Assembly: GCA_045631205.1 (NCBI GenBank)
Contig: JAZQUI010000027.1
Coordinates: 1-19,547, forward strand
Reading direction: 5' to 3'
Length of the DNA stretch: 19,547 nucleotides
From: HGM04593 sp045631205
Lineage (GTDB): Bacteria > Bacteroidota > Bacteroidia > Bacteroidales > Bacteroidaceae
In this document: one piece after another, positions 1 through 8,233 of the stretch
Numbering within the stretch: position 1 is the stretch's first letter
Layout: each line of letters begins with the position of its first letter
The notes under the pieces: generated by a model
The model's database searches: none
Told to the model about the DNA's origin: nothing
What the model saw: only the letters and a program-made list of their open reading frames with translations
Translations under genes and position numbers: made by a program

Positions 1-326
1 TTTTGCGAAGTTGCTCACGCTCGTTGCAATTGAAAATAAATTTTCATTCACTCGCTTACTCGCAACATTTTAACGGTGCCGGTTTCTTTTTGAAAATTAC
101 CATTGCAGGAGATAATTTGTTACACATAGGATGGCGTGAGGCAGCACAACTTATTAAAAAATCAATTTGTCCACACTAAATTTCTACTGAACCCTCACAG
201 CGGCTCACCTGCAAAAGTTGGGGGGGGGAAATGGCTCAACGTAAAAAGTTGAGGAGTAAAAATAAATGTTCTATATTTGCTGTCAAGAAAATGAGGTTCA
301 CCAGCAAAACACAAACGATTATACAC
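1..326. other. Gene-poor left edge, no supported gene
   Basis: No convincing gene is visible. Positions 1-70 hold a small nested inverted-repeat arrangement: TGAAAAT (31-37) faces ATTTTCA (40-46), and GTTGC at 10-14 and 23-27 can each pair with GCAAC at 62-66. A plus-strand frame is open from base 3 to a TAA at 177-179 without a start inside the window. It could be the last 58 codons of a gene entering from the left, but its amino-acid make-up (rich in Ser, Leu and Cys at first) does not resemble a family I know. A run of nine G lies at 220-228. The rest is AT-rich spacer. Confidence 0.5.
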
Positions 327-357
327 AAAAAAAATAGGCTCAAATAAATGAGCCTAT
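327..357 (-). terminator. Rho-independent terminator of the PBP1A-to-hydrolase operon
   Basis: A perfect 9-bp stem (ATAGGCTCA at 334-342 pairing with TGAGCCTAT at 349-357) has a 6-base loop. On the minus strand it is followed by a run of eight U (bases 334 down to 327). It lies about 40 bases beyond the stop codon of the hydrolase gene, which fits termination of the leftward operon. Confidence 0.85.
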
Positions 358-396
358 AAATATATCGTGGAGATTAAATAATCACACTAAACATCA

Positions 397-1158
397 TCAA
401 ATCTCAACCTCCAAGCCATCGTAGGCAAAGTAAACATTTTTAGGCAAGCACTTTTCAATTTTTGCGTGAAGGCCTATATGATGCATAAGATGCGTAAAAT
501 AGGTAACACGAGGTTTTATCTGCTCAACAATAGCCAATGCCTCCAAAACAGTTTGGTGTGTACGGTGTGGTTTTGAGTAACGCAAGGCGTTTATCACCAA
601 CACCTCTACCCCTTTTAGTTTTTCAAGTTCAGAGGGCTCTATATAACTCATATCGGTAATATATGCCAACTTGCCAAAACGATAACCCAGGATTGGAAAC
701 ATTCCGTGAAAAACACGTATAGGCATCACCTCAACACCTGCTGCCATAAAAGGGTTGCCTGCGCACACAGTGCGAAGTGTTATATTGGCAACACCGGGAT
801 ATTTCTTGTGGCTGAAACAATAAGGATACATTGAGCGCACCTGCATCTCTGTTTCCCTGTCGGCAAAAATGGGAATCTCCATTGCGCGGGAAAACGGGCG
901 CAGATCGTCTATACCGGCAGTATGGTCATAATGTTTGTGTGTAAGCAGCAAAGCATCAATCTTTTTAAAAGGATTGCGCAACATCTGTGCACGAAAATCA
1001 GGACCGCAATCTATGAGAATATTTGCATCGCCACACTGCAACATTGCAGAACAACGCAAGCGCGCATCGCGTGGGTCGCTCGATGTACAAACCTCGCACG
1101 AGCAACCTATTTCTGGTACTCCTGTAGATGTTCCTGTGCCAAGAAAAGTCAGTTTCAT
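397..1158 (-). CDS. PhnP-like metallo-beta-lactamase-fold hydrolase
   Basis: A 253-residue cytoplasmic MBL-fold metal hydrolase. The signature HxHxDH is at residues 74-79, with further likely metal ligands H151, D169 and H223. An N-terminal GCSCEVC cluster (residues 18-24) follows an opening GTGTSTG. This Cys cluster is the structural zinc site known from PhnP, a phosphodiesterase acting on cyclic ribosyl phosphates, so a phosphodiesterase activity is likely, but the substrate is not determined by sequence. The ATG at 1158 was chosen over an upstream extension (to 1227) because the beta-strand MKLTFLGTGTS is the normal family N-terminus. Its ATG overlaps the murB stop in an ATGA, implying translational coupling. 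It is the last gene of the operon. It could instead be annotated only as 'MBL fold metallo-hydrolase'. No phn genes are nearby. Confidence 0.88.
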   Translation of the reverse strand: MKLTFLGTGTSTGVPEIGCSCEVCTSSDPRDARLRCSAMLQCGDANILIDCGPDFRAQMLRNPFKKIDALLLTHKHYDHTAGIDDLRPFSRAMEIPIFADRETEMQVRSMYPYCFSHKKYPGVANITLRTVCAGNPFMAAGVEVMPIRVFHGMFPILGYRFGKLAYITDMSYIEPSELEKLKGVEVLVINALRYSKPHRTHQTVLEALAIVEQIKPRVTYFTHLMHHIGLHAKIEKCLPKNVYFAYDGLEVEI

Positions 1159-2171
1159 TTTAATTCGCCAATAACATTCACCTCCATATTCAACTCCACA
1201 CCGAAACGTGCTTTTACAGAATCGCACACTGCGGTGGCAAAATTCAAGACATCAGCTCCGGTTGCACCGCCACGATTTATCACAACAAGCGCCTGATGTT
1301 TATACACACCAACCTTTTCGTGAGGTGTGTTTTTCCACCCACACTGCTCTATGAGCCACCCTGCCGAAAGTTTTACTCCGCCCGCAACCACATATTGCGG
1401 CATTGTAGGATATTCCGCAGCAAGCGCCATAGCATTTTCGTGTGTTACAACAGGGTTCATAAAGAAACTACCGGCACTGCCTGTTTCCGATGGTAAAGGC
1501 AGCTTCTCGGAGCGTATATCGCACACCGCTTTACGAACATTTTCAAGCGTTGCTCCACCAAGAGCATCGACACGCTCCTTCAAATTTCCATATCCTAATT
1601 TGAATTCGCCGTTTTTCTTCAATTTATATGTAACGTATGTTATTACATTCTTACCTTTCTCTTCCTCTTTGAATATGCTGTTACGGTAAGCAAAGCGACA
1701 ATCGCTCTGTGAGAATGTACGCTTTGTACCATCGGCTACCGCAAGGGTTTCAACCTGATAAATAAGGTCACCCGCCTCAACGCCATAGGCACCAACATTC
1801 TGCACTGCGCTTGCACCCACCTCACCTGGGATGAGAGAGAGGTTTTCAAGGCCATACCAACCATTCAGCACCGTATATTCAACCAAAGTATCCCAAACTA
1901 CGCCACTACCAGCCCGCAAAAAGACAAAATCCTCGTCCTCAGAAACTATGGAAATCTCTGTTATAGAAGAGTGAAGGACAGTGCCTTCAAAATCCCCCAC
2001 AAAGAGCAGATTACTACCACCGCCTATCACGAGCAAAGGATATTCCACCCCGGCTTTGAGCAACGCAGACAAATCATCCTCGGTAGAAAAATCCACAAAA
2101 CGACGAGTTACAGCATCAATACCAAATGTATTATGCGGCAAAAGCGAATGGTTTTTATAATCTTTAATCAT
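1155..2171 (-). CDS. murB: UDP-N-acetylenolpyruvoylglucosamine reductase MurB
   Basis: MurB reduces the enolpyruvyl group of UDP-GlcNAc-enolpyruvate to give UDP-MurNAc, the second committed step of peptidoglycan precursor synthesis, using FAD and NADPH in the cytoplasm. The 338-residue protein is a type I (E. coli-like) MurB. The FAD-binding domain carries GGGSNLL (50-56) and QNVGAYGVEAGD (124-135). Candidate active-site residues are R163 in the CRFAYRNS segment, the proton-donor Ser S235 in GSAGSFFMNP, and E330 near the C-terminus, matching the family's Arg/Ser/Glu arrangement. Length is normal. It sits 17 bases after the M16 gene and overlaps the downstream hydrolase by 4 bases, so it is in the middle of an envelope operon with PBP1A and kdsB. 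Confidence 0.96.
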   Translation of the reverse strand: MIKDYKNHSLLPHNTFGIDAVTRRFVDFSTEDDLSALLKAGVEYPLLVIGGGSNLLFVGDFEGTVLHSSITEISIVSEDEDFVFLRAGSGVVWDTLVEYTVLNGWYGLENLSLIPGEVGASAVQNVGAYGVEAGDLIYQVETLAVADGTKRTFSQSDCRFAYRNSIFKEEEKGKNVITYVTYKLKKNGEFKLGYGNLKERVDALGGATLENVRKAVCDIRSEKLPLPSETGSAGSFFMNPVVTHENAMALAAEYPTMPQYVVAGGVKLSAGWLIEQCGWKNTPHEKVGVYKHQALVVINRGGATGADVLNFATAVCDSVKARFGVELNMEVNVIGELK

Positions 2172-2188
2172 AGAACATCAAATTATCA

Positions 2189-3469
2189 TCAAACTCCGGT
2201 GGTCTCTGCACCCACTACTATTTCAAACATATTTTCGCGACAGAGATATTTTTGTGCAATCTCCTGCAAGCGCTCGGCTGTTATATTTCTCACAGCATCT
2301 ATATAGCGATTCACACTTTCAAAACTCTCGCCCGACAGCCAGGCATTCACAAAAACCTCAGCTTTTGCAATCAACCCCTCGTACTCTCGGCAGAGCTCAC
2401 CAAAAATGTAGTTTTTCACAAGTTCCACCTCCTCGGTCGAAATTGCCTCGTTATGCAAACGGTCTATCTCGCGATACACTTCCACGAGCAAAGGTTTCAC
2501 ATACTCGGTGGCGGCTTGCGAACTTATCATAAAGGCATTGCGCGCGCCATAGGCATCAATCTCGGAGATTATGTCATAGGTATATCCCTTATCCTCGCGA
2601 ATATTACTCATAAGACGCCCGCCAAAATAGCCGCCGAAGAGTACATTCAGTACTCGCAAGTCATAGATATCGGGGTGAGAAGCAGGCAATGCAAAGCAAC
2701 CTATTTTTACAGCACTTTGCATTGTATCTTCCATAGAGACATGCAACTTGCCGTTATAGGTTTCGGGGTCTGGAACAGATATAGAAACATTCGCCGCATC
2801 TCCCCAAGACTTCTTGCCAAAAGCATCGGCAACGGCATCGACAACCGCCAGCTCACTGCTACCGGTGAGAAACACTGTGCAGTTACTCGATGAGTAAACC
2901 GAGTTATAATACTCCAAGAGGTCGGCACTGGTGAGACTATCATAATCGCTCTCCTTTATAATACTGCCAAGAAGATGTTCATCGCCCCACAGGGCACGCT
3001 CAAAATGGCGTTGCGCCACCACATCGACCTTGCGGCTGTTTATAAGAAAATGGGCTTTGTTGTTGTTACGCACCACGGCCAGATTCTCTTCGGGGAAAAG
3101 CGGATTCTTTACAAAATCCTCGACTACCGGCAACAGGCTTGGGAAATGCTTTGCAAGCACATATAGAATAATGTGATTACACTCTTGCGAAGAGTACATA
3201 TCTATCCACGCACCATAGTAATCGAGTTTCTGCGAAATTTCAAGACCCGAATACCCTTTGCTTCCCTCGCGCAACATTCTGTTGGCAAAAAGAGCCTGCA
3301 AAGGTTTCTTCTGCACCGAGTAGCCGCCTTTAAAGAGGATATCAAGCCTCACAACACCTTTATCCTCGCCCTGCAAATGATGCAGAAAAACACCATTGGG
3401 CATTACCGTCGTTACAGGCAATGCCAAATGGTCGAGTGTCATTGGTTTAATTTCGGGCGGACAGTGCAT
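2189..3469 (-). CDS. M16-family peptidase homologue lacking the zinc site
   Basis: A 426-residue protein with the two-domain fold of the M16 (pitrilysin/processing-protease) family. In the N-terminal half, where active members have HxxEH, this one reads ALFANRML (59-66): the first His is Leu, the Glu is Asn and the second His is Arg, so zinc binding and catalysis should be lost. The second half keeps the conserved R...Y pair (R291 and Y296, in NIREDKGYTY), typical of the substrate-binding or non-catalytic subunit. There is no signal peptide. The ATG at 3469, one base after the kdsB stop, was chosen because a longer version (to 3556) would overlap kdsB by 86 bases; ATG at 3442 is an alternative. 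Family knowledge suggests a partner or chaperone-like role; the actual role here is unknown. No active M16 partner is in the window. Confidence 0.82.
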   Translation of the reverse strand: MHCPPEIKPMTLDHLALPVTTVMPNGVFLHHLQGEDKGVVRLDILFKGGYSVQKKPLQALFANRMLREGSKGYSGLEISQKLDYYGAWIDMYSSQECNHIILYVLAKHFPSLLPVVEDFVKNPLFPEENLAVVRNNNKAHFLINSRKVDVVAQRHFERALWGDEHLLGSIIKESDYDSLTSADLLEYYNSVYSSSNCTVFLTGSSELAVVDAVADAFGKKSWGDAANVSISVPDPETYNGKLHVSMEDTMQSAVKIGCFALPASHPDIYDLRVLNVLFGGYFGGRLMSNIREDKGYTYDIISEIDAYGARNAFMISSQAATEYVKPLLVEVYREIDRLHNEAISTEEVELVKNYIFGELCREYEGLIAKAEVFVNAWLSGESFESVNRYIDAVRNITAERLQEIAQKYLCRENMFEIVVGAETTGV

Positions 3470-3470
3470 T

Positions 3471-4238
3471 TTAATCGTTCCAAGCAAAACCAATAGATGC
3501 TGCAAATTCTTTTGCACGCTCCAAGTCCTCGGGTGTATCGATACCGATGGTTTCAATATCGGTTACACCAACCTTTATCTTATACCCGTTCTCCAACCAA
3601 CGCAATTGCTCGAGCGACTCGGCTTTCTCCATAGGCGCCTGAGGCAATTTAGTGATGGTTTCAAGAATATTGGCACGATAAGCATAGATACCCAAGTGTT
3701 TGTAGAAAGTGTGATTGTCGAGCCACGCCTCTTTCTCCACTCCACGAAGATAAGGCACTACCGAACGGCTGAAATAAAGTGCAAAACCCTGCTCATTGAG
3801 CACAACCTTAGGTGAGTTGGGGCATTCGAGACGCTCCAAGCCGTCGGCTTTCTCAAAGGGTTTCACAAGTGTTGCGATATCGGTGTCGGGGTTCTCGAAA
3901 CAAGCAATAAGAGCCTTCACCTGCTTGTGCTGTATGAAAGGTTCATCGCCCTGGATATTTACAATAACATCGCAATCGAGATTCAAGCGTTTGTATGCAT
4001 CAAGACAGCGCTCGGTGCCGTTCTTGCAATCTTCCGATGTCATAACCACATTACCACCAAAAGCCTCGACACACTCTTTTATGCGGTCATCATCGGTAGC
4101 AACATAAAGGTCATCGAAACAATCCTTAACCTGTTCGTAAACACGCTGAATAACGGTTTTTCCTCCAAGCATCGCTAATGGCTTACCCGGGAAACGGGTA
4201 GAGGCATATCGTGCCGGAATAATTCCTACAAATTTCAT
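3471..4238 (-). CDS. kdsB: 3-deoxy-manno-octulosonate cytidylyltransferase KdsB
   Basis: KdsB activates Kdo with CTP to give CMP-Kdo for the lipopolysaccharide inner core, in the cytoplasm. The 255-residue sequence opens with the nucleotidyltransferase signature IIPARYASTRFPGKPL (6-21) and contains the family segments YVATDDDRI, NGTERC and VNIQGDEPF, the last being the metal-binding region. The length equals that of E. coli-type KdsB. It lies 10 bases after the PBP1A stop and 1 base before the M16 gene, so it is co-transcribed. Its presence implies a Kdo-containing lipid A core and therefore a Gram-negative envelope, consistent with Bacteroidota. Confidence 0.96.
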   Translation of the reverse strand: MKFVGIIPARYASTRFPGKPLAMLGGKTVIQRVYEQVKDCFDDLYVATDDDRIKECVEAFGGNVVMTSEDCKNGTERCLDAYKRLNLDCDVIVNIQGDEPFIQHKQVKALIACFENPDTDIATLVKPFEKADGLERLECPNSPKVVLNEQGFALYFSRSVVPYLRGVEKEAWLDNHTFYKHLGIYAYRANILETITKLPQAPMEKAESLEQLRWLENGYKIKVGVTDIETIGIDTPEDLERAKEFAASIGFAWND

Positions 4239-4248
4239 ATATCTTTAT

Positions 4249-6585
4249 TTATTGAAACAAATCATCAAAACCACCCATCTTCACCTCCTCTTCCTCTTGC
4301 GCCGGAACCAAAAGAGAGTTTACACAAGGGTTGAAGTCGTGAGGAATATCAAAAGTATCGGTCTGCAAATAAGGCAATGACTCGTCGGCATACACCTTAT
4401 TCATATACAATCCCCAAATGGGCAAAGCCATAGAAGCACCCTGTCCATCACTCATACGGTCGAAGTGAATGTCGCGCTCCTCGCCACCTACCCAACATCC
4501 GGTTACAAGCTTGGGAGTAAAGCCCATAAACCAACCGTCGGAGTTGTTCTGTGTGGTACCGGTCTTGCCACCCATATCGGCATTAATATTGTAAACGCGA
4601 CGTATGCGGCCACCTGTACCCTCGTTTATAACAGCACGCAACATCTCAATCATTTTGTACGAGCTCTCTTCGCTGATAACCTCGTTTTTCTGCGCCGAGA
4701 ATGTTGCCACAATATTTCCCTGGTTGTCCTCGATGTGAGTAACATAGAGAGGCAAAGTGCGAATACCCTTGCACACAAAAGCTGTGTAGGCACTTACCAT
4801 TTCGGCAACCGAAGCATCGCACACACCAAGACACAACGAAGGTGTTGCCTCTATCTCCTTGTTACGCAAGCCGAACTGGTGAATAAGTTTCTGCAACGAA
4901 TAAGGGCTTAGCTTGCTCATAAGATAAGCCGAAATCCAGTTGTTTGAATTTGCAAGTCCCCAACGCAGAGTCACAATCTCGCCATAGCGAGCTTTTGATG
5001 TATTTTTGGGACTCCACAACTTTCCATCCTCTGTTATAAGTGTCTGCTCAATGTTGCGTGTCTCGTCGCAAGGAGAAAAACCATTCTCCATTGCAAGTGA
5101 ATAGAGGAAAGGTTTTATGGTTGAACCCACCTGGCGACGACCTACATTGGCCATATCATATTTGAAATAGTTGAAATTGGGGCCACCCACATAAGCTTTC
5201 ACCTCGCCGGAGTGAGGGTCCATAGAGAAGACTCCTGTACGCAGGAAATATTTGTAATAACGCAAAGAGTCCATAGGCGACATAAGAGTATCCTTCATAC
5301 CCGAGTAGCTGAATACGCGCATATCCTCTTTGGTGTTGAAAGCCTCAATAATCTCCTTCTCGCTTGCACCGGCCTTCTTCATCTCACGATAGCGGTCGCT
5401 CTGACGCATTGCGCGGTCCATTATGTTGTTTACCTCCTCAACAGTAAGTTCATCGGTAAATGGTGCTGTCTTTTTATTCTTCTTTGCAGCAAAGAAACGC
5501 TCTTGAAGATACTCGGCTACGTGCTCCTGCACCGCCTCTTCTAGATATCTCTGCATACGGGAATCTATCGTAGTGTAAATTTTAAGACCATCGGTATAGA
5601 CATTATAATTGCTACCATCGGGTTTTTCGTTTTTATTGCACCAACCGAAAAGCGGGTTTGTCTCCCAATCGAGAGAGTCTTCATAGAACTTCTGCATCTG
5701 CCAACCGCGATAGTTCTTCTTCTCGGGTTTCTTTGCGGTCATCACACCACGCAGATATTGACGGAAATATGTTGCAAGACCGGCTTTATGGTCGGTTGAG
5801 TGAAAGTCGAGTTTCATCTCGGTTTTTTGCAACTCCTCACACTCGCGCTCGGTTATGTATCCCGCTTTCTGCATCTGTGAAAGCACAACATTGCGGCGGT
5901 CACGTGTCTTTTCGGGACGGCGACGCGGGTTATAGAGCGAAGAGTTCTTGCACATACCCACAAGCATCGCAGCCTCCTGTGTATTAAGCTCGCTCGGCAA
6001 CTTGCCGAAATAGACATTGGCAGCACTCTTTATACCCACAGCGTTGTAACCAAAGTCGTATTTATTGAGATACATTGTCACAATCTCCTCCTTTGTATAG
6101 TGACGCTCCAACTGCACGGCAATAACCCACTCTATGGGTTTCTGGTAAAGACGCTCCATCTTGTTGCCCGAAACCTCGGAGTACAACAATTTGGCAAGTT
6201 GCTGGGTGATGGTACTTCCACCTCCGGCATTCTTCTGCATAAGAATACCGCTTTTTACAATTGCACGCAACAAAGAACGGGCATCGATACCCGAATGTTC
6301 CACAAAACGAACATCCTCAGTTGCAATGAGCGCTTTGATAAGGTTTGGAGAGATATCCTTGTAATCGACATATACACGATTCTCCTTGCTGTAAGACCAT
6401 GTGCCAAGTGTCACACCATCGGCCGATATTATCTGAGAAGCAAACTTATATGAAGGGTTCTGCAACTCATTTATATCGGGCAGATAACCAATCCAACCCT
6501 TTGAAATTGCGAAGAAGAAAGAGGCGACAAAAAGCAGCATTGCCGCAAAAGCCACCCACAGAAATATAAAAAATTTCTTTATCAT
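4249..6585 (-). CDS. Bifunctional penicillin-binding protein 1A (glycosyltransferase/transpeptidase)
   Basis: A class A PBP that polymerises lipid II into glycan strands and cross-links the peptides on the periplasmic face. The 778-residue protein has a short cytoplasmic MIKK start, one membrane anchor (about 5-27), and a GT51 domain with ATEDVRFVEHSGID (88-101, catalytic E90) and GGSTITQQLAKLLY (122-135). The transpeptidase domain carries STIK (S488 nucleophile, K491), SNN (547-549) and KTGTT (674-678). A charged, lysine-rich insertion of roughly 150 residues (about 285-440) separates the domains. The C-terminus is acidic (EEEE near 764-767). The ATG at 6585 was preferred to an upstream one at 6648 because it places the charged residues and the anchor at the N-terminus. 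It is the first gene of the envelope operon. Often labelled mrcA or ponA; I leave the symbol open. Confidence 0.95.
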   Translation of the reverse strand: MIKKFFIFLWVAFAAMLLFVASFFFAISKGWIGYLPDINELQNPSYKFASQIISADGVTLGTWSYSKENRVYVDYKDISPNLIKALIATEDVRFVEHSGIDARSLLRAIVKSGILMQKNAGGGSTITQQLAKLLYSEVSGNKMERLYQKPIEWVIAVQLERHYTKEEIVTMYLNKYDFGYNAVGIKSAANVYFGKLPSELNTQEAAMLVGMCKNSSLYNPRRRPEKTRDRRNVVLSQMQKAGYITERECEELQKTEMKLDFHSTDHKAGLATYFRQYLRGVMTAKKPEKKNYRGWQMQKFYEDSLDWETNPLFGWCNKNEKPDGSNYNVYTDGLKIYTTIDSRMQRYLEEAVQEHVAEYLQERFFAAKKNKKTAPFTDELTVEEVNNIMDRAMRQSDRYREMKKAGASEKEIIEAFNTKEDMRVFSYSGMKDTLMSPMDSLRYYKYFLRTGVFSMDPHSGEVKAYVGGPNFNYFKYDMANVGRRQVGSTIKPFLYSLAMENGFSPCDETRNIEQTLITEDGKLWSPKNTSKARYGEIVTLRWGLANSNNWISAYLMSKLSPYSLQKLIHQFGLRNKEIEATPSLCLGVCDASVAEMVSAYTAFVCKGIRTLPLYVTHIEDNQGNIVATFSAQKNEVISEESSYKMIEMLRAVINEGTGGRIRRVYNINADMGGKTGTTQNNSDGWFMGFTPKLVTGCWVGGEERDIHFDRMSDGQGASMALPIWGLYMNKVYADESLPYLQTDTFDIPHDFNPCVNSLLVPAQEEEEVKMGGFDDLFQ

Positions 6586-6661
6586 CTTGTCGTGTGTATT
6601 TAGTAAACCCGTGCAGAGCCATGCAGTAAATACACAACTCGGCACCATATATAATAGGTTA

Positions 6662-6669
6662 CAAATTTA
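6662..6669 (-). promoter_or_regulatory. Candidate -7 box for the PBP1A operon
   Basis: On the minus strand this reads TAAATTTG, an exact match to the Bacteroidota -7 consensus TAnnTTTG. Transcription would start about 70 bases before the PBP1A ATG. No well-spaced -33 TTTG is visible, so the call rests on the -7 box and its position alone. Confidence 0.5.
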
Positions 6670-6752
6670 CAACAAATATTTCAAATAAAAACTATGAATA
6701 AAAAAATAGAAGAAATTATAGCCTCACACAATTTTTTTTCAATTATATTTTA

Positions 6753-6760
6753 TATCTTTA
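6753..6760 (+). promoter_or_regulatory. Weak candidate -7 box for the pyrBI operon
   Basis: TATCTTTA matches the Bacteroidota TAnnTTTG -7 consensus at all but the last base and lies 78 bases before the pyrB ATG in the divergent intergenic region. The leader between it and pyrB has no clear attenuator hairpin. Tentative. Confidence 0.3.
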
Positions 6761-6838
6761 CAAAGAATGAGGTTAAGGGCACGCAACACGGCATTTTAAC
6801 CACCAAAAGCGTAAATAAAAAACATAAAACATTCACCG

Positions 6839-7753
6839 ATGAAAAGCAAAAGTTTAGTATCCATCAACGACTTGTCGCGCGAAAAGATTCTCTCCCTGCT
6901 CGAGACGGCCGAAAAGTTCGAAGCCAACCCCAACCGCGACATACTCGCTGGTAAAGTCATCGGCTCGCTCTTCTTCGAGCCCTCTACCCGAACACGCTTA
7001 AGTTTTGAAACTGCAGCTATGCGCTTAGGTGCAAGAGTTATAGGTTTCAGCGATGCGGCAACAAGCTCAGCAAGTAAAGGCGAAACATTGAAAGATACCA
7101 TAATGATGGTTGCGAACTATGCCGACGCAATAGTAATGCGCCACCGTCTCGAAGGTGCAGCACGATATGCAAGCGAAATATCGCCCTGTCCCATAATCAA
7201 CGCAGGCGACGGAGCCAACCAGCACCCCTCGCAGACAATGCTCGACCTCTACTCTATTAAAAAGACACAAGGCACACTCGAGAACCTGCATATTCACTTG
7301 GTGGGCGACCTTAAATTCGGCCGCACCGTACACTCTCTGTTGCACGCGATGCGCCACTTTAACCCCACCTTCCACTTCATTGCACCCGAAGAGTTGCATA
7401 TGCCCGAAGAGTACCGTGAATTCTGCCGACGCAACAATATCAACTTCACCGAAACAACAGAGTTCAACGAAGAGGTAATATCAAGTGCCGACATCATCTA
7501 CATGACCCGTGTACAGCGCGAGCGTTTCAGCGACCTCATGGAGTACGAAAAGGTCAAGGATTGCTATCGCCTCACAAGCGAAATGATAGCCAACAGCAAA
7601 CCCAACCTAAAAATCCTCCACCCCCTGCCCCGCGTAAACGAAATTGCCTACGATGTTGACGACAGCCCCAAAGCCTACTATTTCCAGCAGGCGCAGAATG
7701 GTCTCTATGTACGCGAAGCACTTATCTGCGATGTTCTCGATATTAAAATCTAA
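6839..7753 (+). CDS. pyrB: Aspartate carbamoyltransferase catalytic subunit PyrB
   Basis: PyrB condenses carbamoyl phosphate with aspartate to N-carbamoylaspartate, the first committed step of pyrimidine synthesis, in the cytoplasm. The 304-residue protein has the carbamoyl-phosphate-binding motif FEPSTRTRLSFE (46-57), the mobile loop Lys in SSASKGETLKDT (K80), HPSQTMLDLYSI (129-140) and the C-terminal HPLPRVNEI. Length is typical of the class B, E. coli-like enzyme that pairs with PyrI, and pyrI indeed follows 12 bases later. The divergent PBP1A operon lies upstream. Confidence 0.97.
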   Translation: MKSKSLVSINDLSREKILSLLETAEKFEANPNRDILAGKVIGSLFFEPSTRTRLSFETAAMRLGARVIGFSDAATSSASKGETLKDTIMMVANYADAIVMRHRLEGAARYASEISPCPIINAGDGANQHPSQTMLDLYSIKKTQGTLENLHIHLVGDLKFGRTVHSLLHAMRHFNPTFHFIAPEELHMPEEYREFCRRNNINFTETTEFNEEVISSADIIYMTRVQRERFSDLMEYEKVKDCYRLTSEMIANSKPNLKILHPLPRVNEIAYDVDDSPKAYYFQQAQNGLYVREALICDVLDIKI

Positions 7754-7765
7754 AAAAGGACTACT

Positions 7766-8227
7766 ATGAACAACGAAAAACCGGCTCTGCAAGTATCGGC
7801 ACTCTGCAACGGCACCGTAATAGATCATATACCCGCCGACAAACTCTTCGCTGTGGTAAGCATTCTTAATATACCTGCGATGGAGACAAACATAACCATA
7901 GGCAACAACCTGAAAAGCGAGAAACTCGGCAAAAAAGGACTTATAAAAATAGCCGACAAGTTCTTCACCGACGACGATGTAAACCGCATTTCACTCGTTG
8001 CACCCAAGGCAGTTTTGAACACAATACGCGATTACAAGGTTGTAGAAAAGAAAGAGATTAAGATGCCCGCCGAATTGCACAACATAGTAAAATGCGCCAA
8101 CCCCGCGTGCATCACCAATAACGAACCCATGGAAACCCACTTCTATGTCACTGACGCAGAAAAAGGTATCATAAAATGCCGCTACTGCGAAAAAGAGATT
8201 AAAGTGAGTAAAGCCAAACTTTTATAA
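7766..8227 (+). CDS. pyrI: Aspartate carbamoyltransferase regulatory subunit PyrI
   Basis: The allosteric subunit of aspartate transcarbamoylase: it binds nucleotide effectors and joins PyrB trimers into the dodecamer. The 153-residue protein has an N-terminal nucleotide-binding domain (LQVSALCNGTVIDHI start) and a C-terminal zinc domain with four Cys in the expected pattern, C110-x4-C115 and C138-x2-C141, spaced as in E. coli PyrI. It follows pyrB after 12 bases and has a small GGA before the ATG. Together the two genes predict a feedback-regulated ATCase. Confidence 0.96.
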   Translation: MNNEKPALQVSALCNGTVIDHIPADKLFAVVSILNIPAMETNITIGNNLKSEKLGKKGLIKIADKFFTDDDVNRISLVAPKAVLNTIRDYKVVEKKEIKMPAELHNIVKCANPACITNNEPMETHFYVTDAEKGIIKCRYCEKEIKVSKAKLL

Positions 8228-8233
8228 CAACCT

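Noticed and set aside
3..179. Open plus-strand frame entering from the left edge
   Set aside because: No start inside the window, no recognisable family and an unusual composition; it could be a gene tail but cannot be supported.
220..228. G9 tract as a phase-variation switch
   Set aside because: It is not inside a supported gene or between promoter boxes of one, so no switching target can be named.
231..347. 38-codon plus-strand frame starting at an ATG after the G-run
   Set aside because: It is very short, Lys-rich through AT-rich composition, has no promoter box, and its stop lies inside the terminator hairpin of the opposing operon.
922..1296. Long plus-strand frame opposite the hydrolase and murB
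   Set aside because: A shadow of two well-supported minus-strand genes; its residues show no family pattern.
6770..6838. Attenuator or PyrR-type leader before pyrB
   Set aside because: No convincing terminator hairpin with U-run or anti-terminator pair is visible in the roughly 70-base leader.
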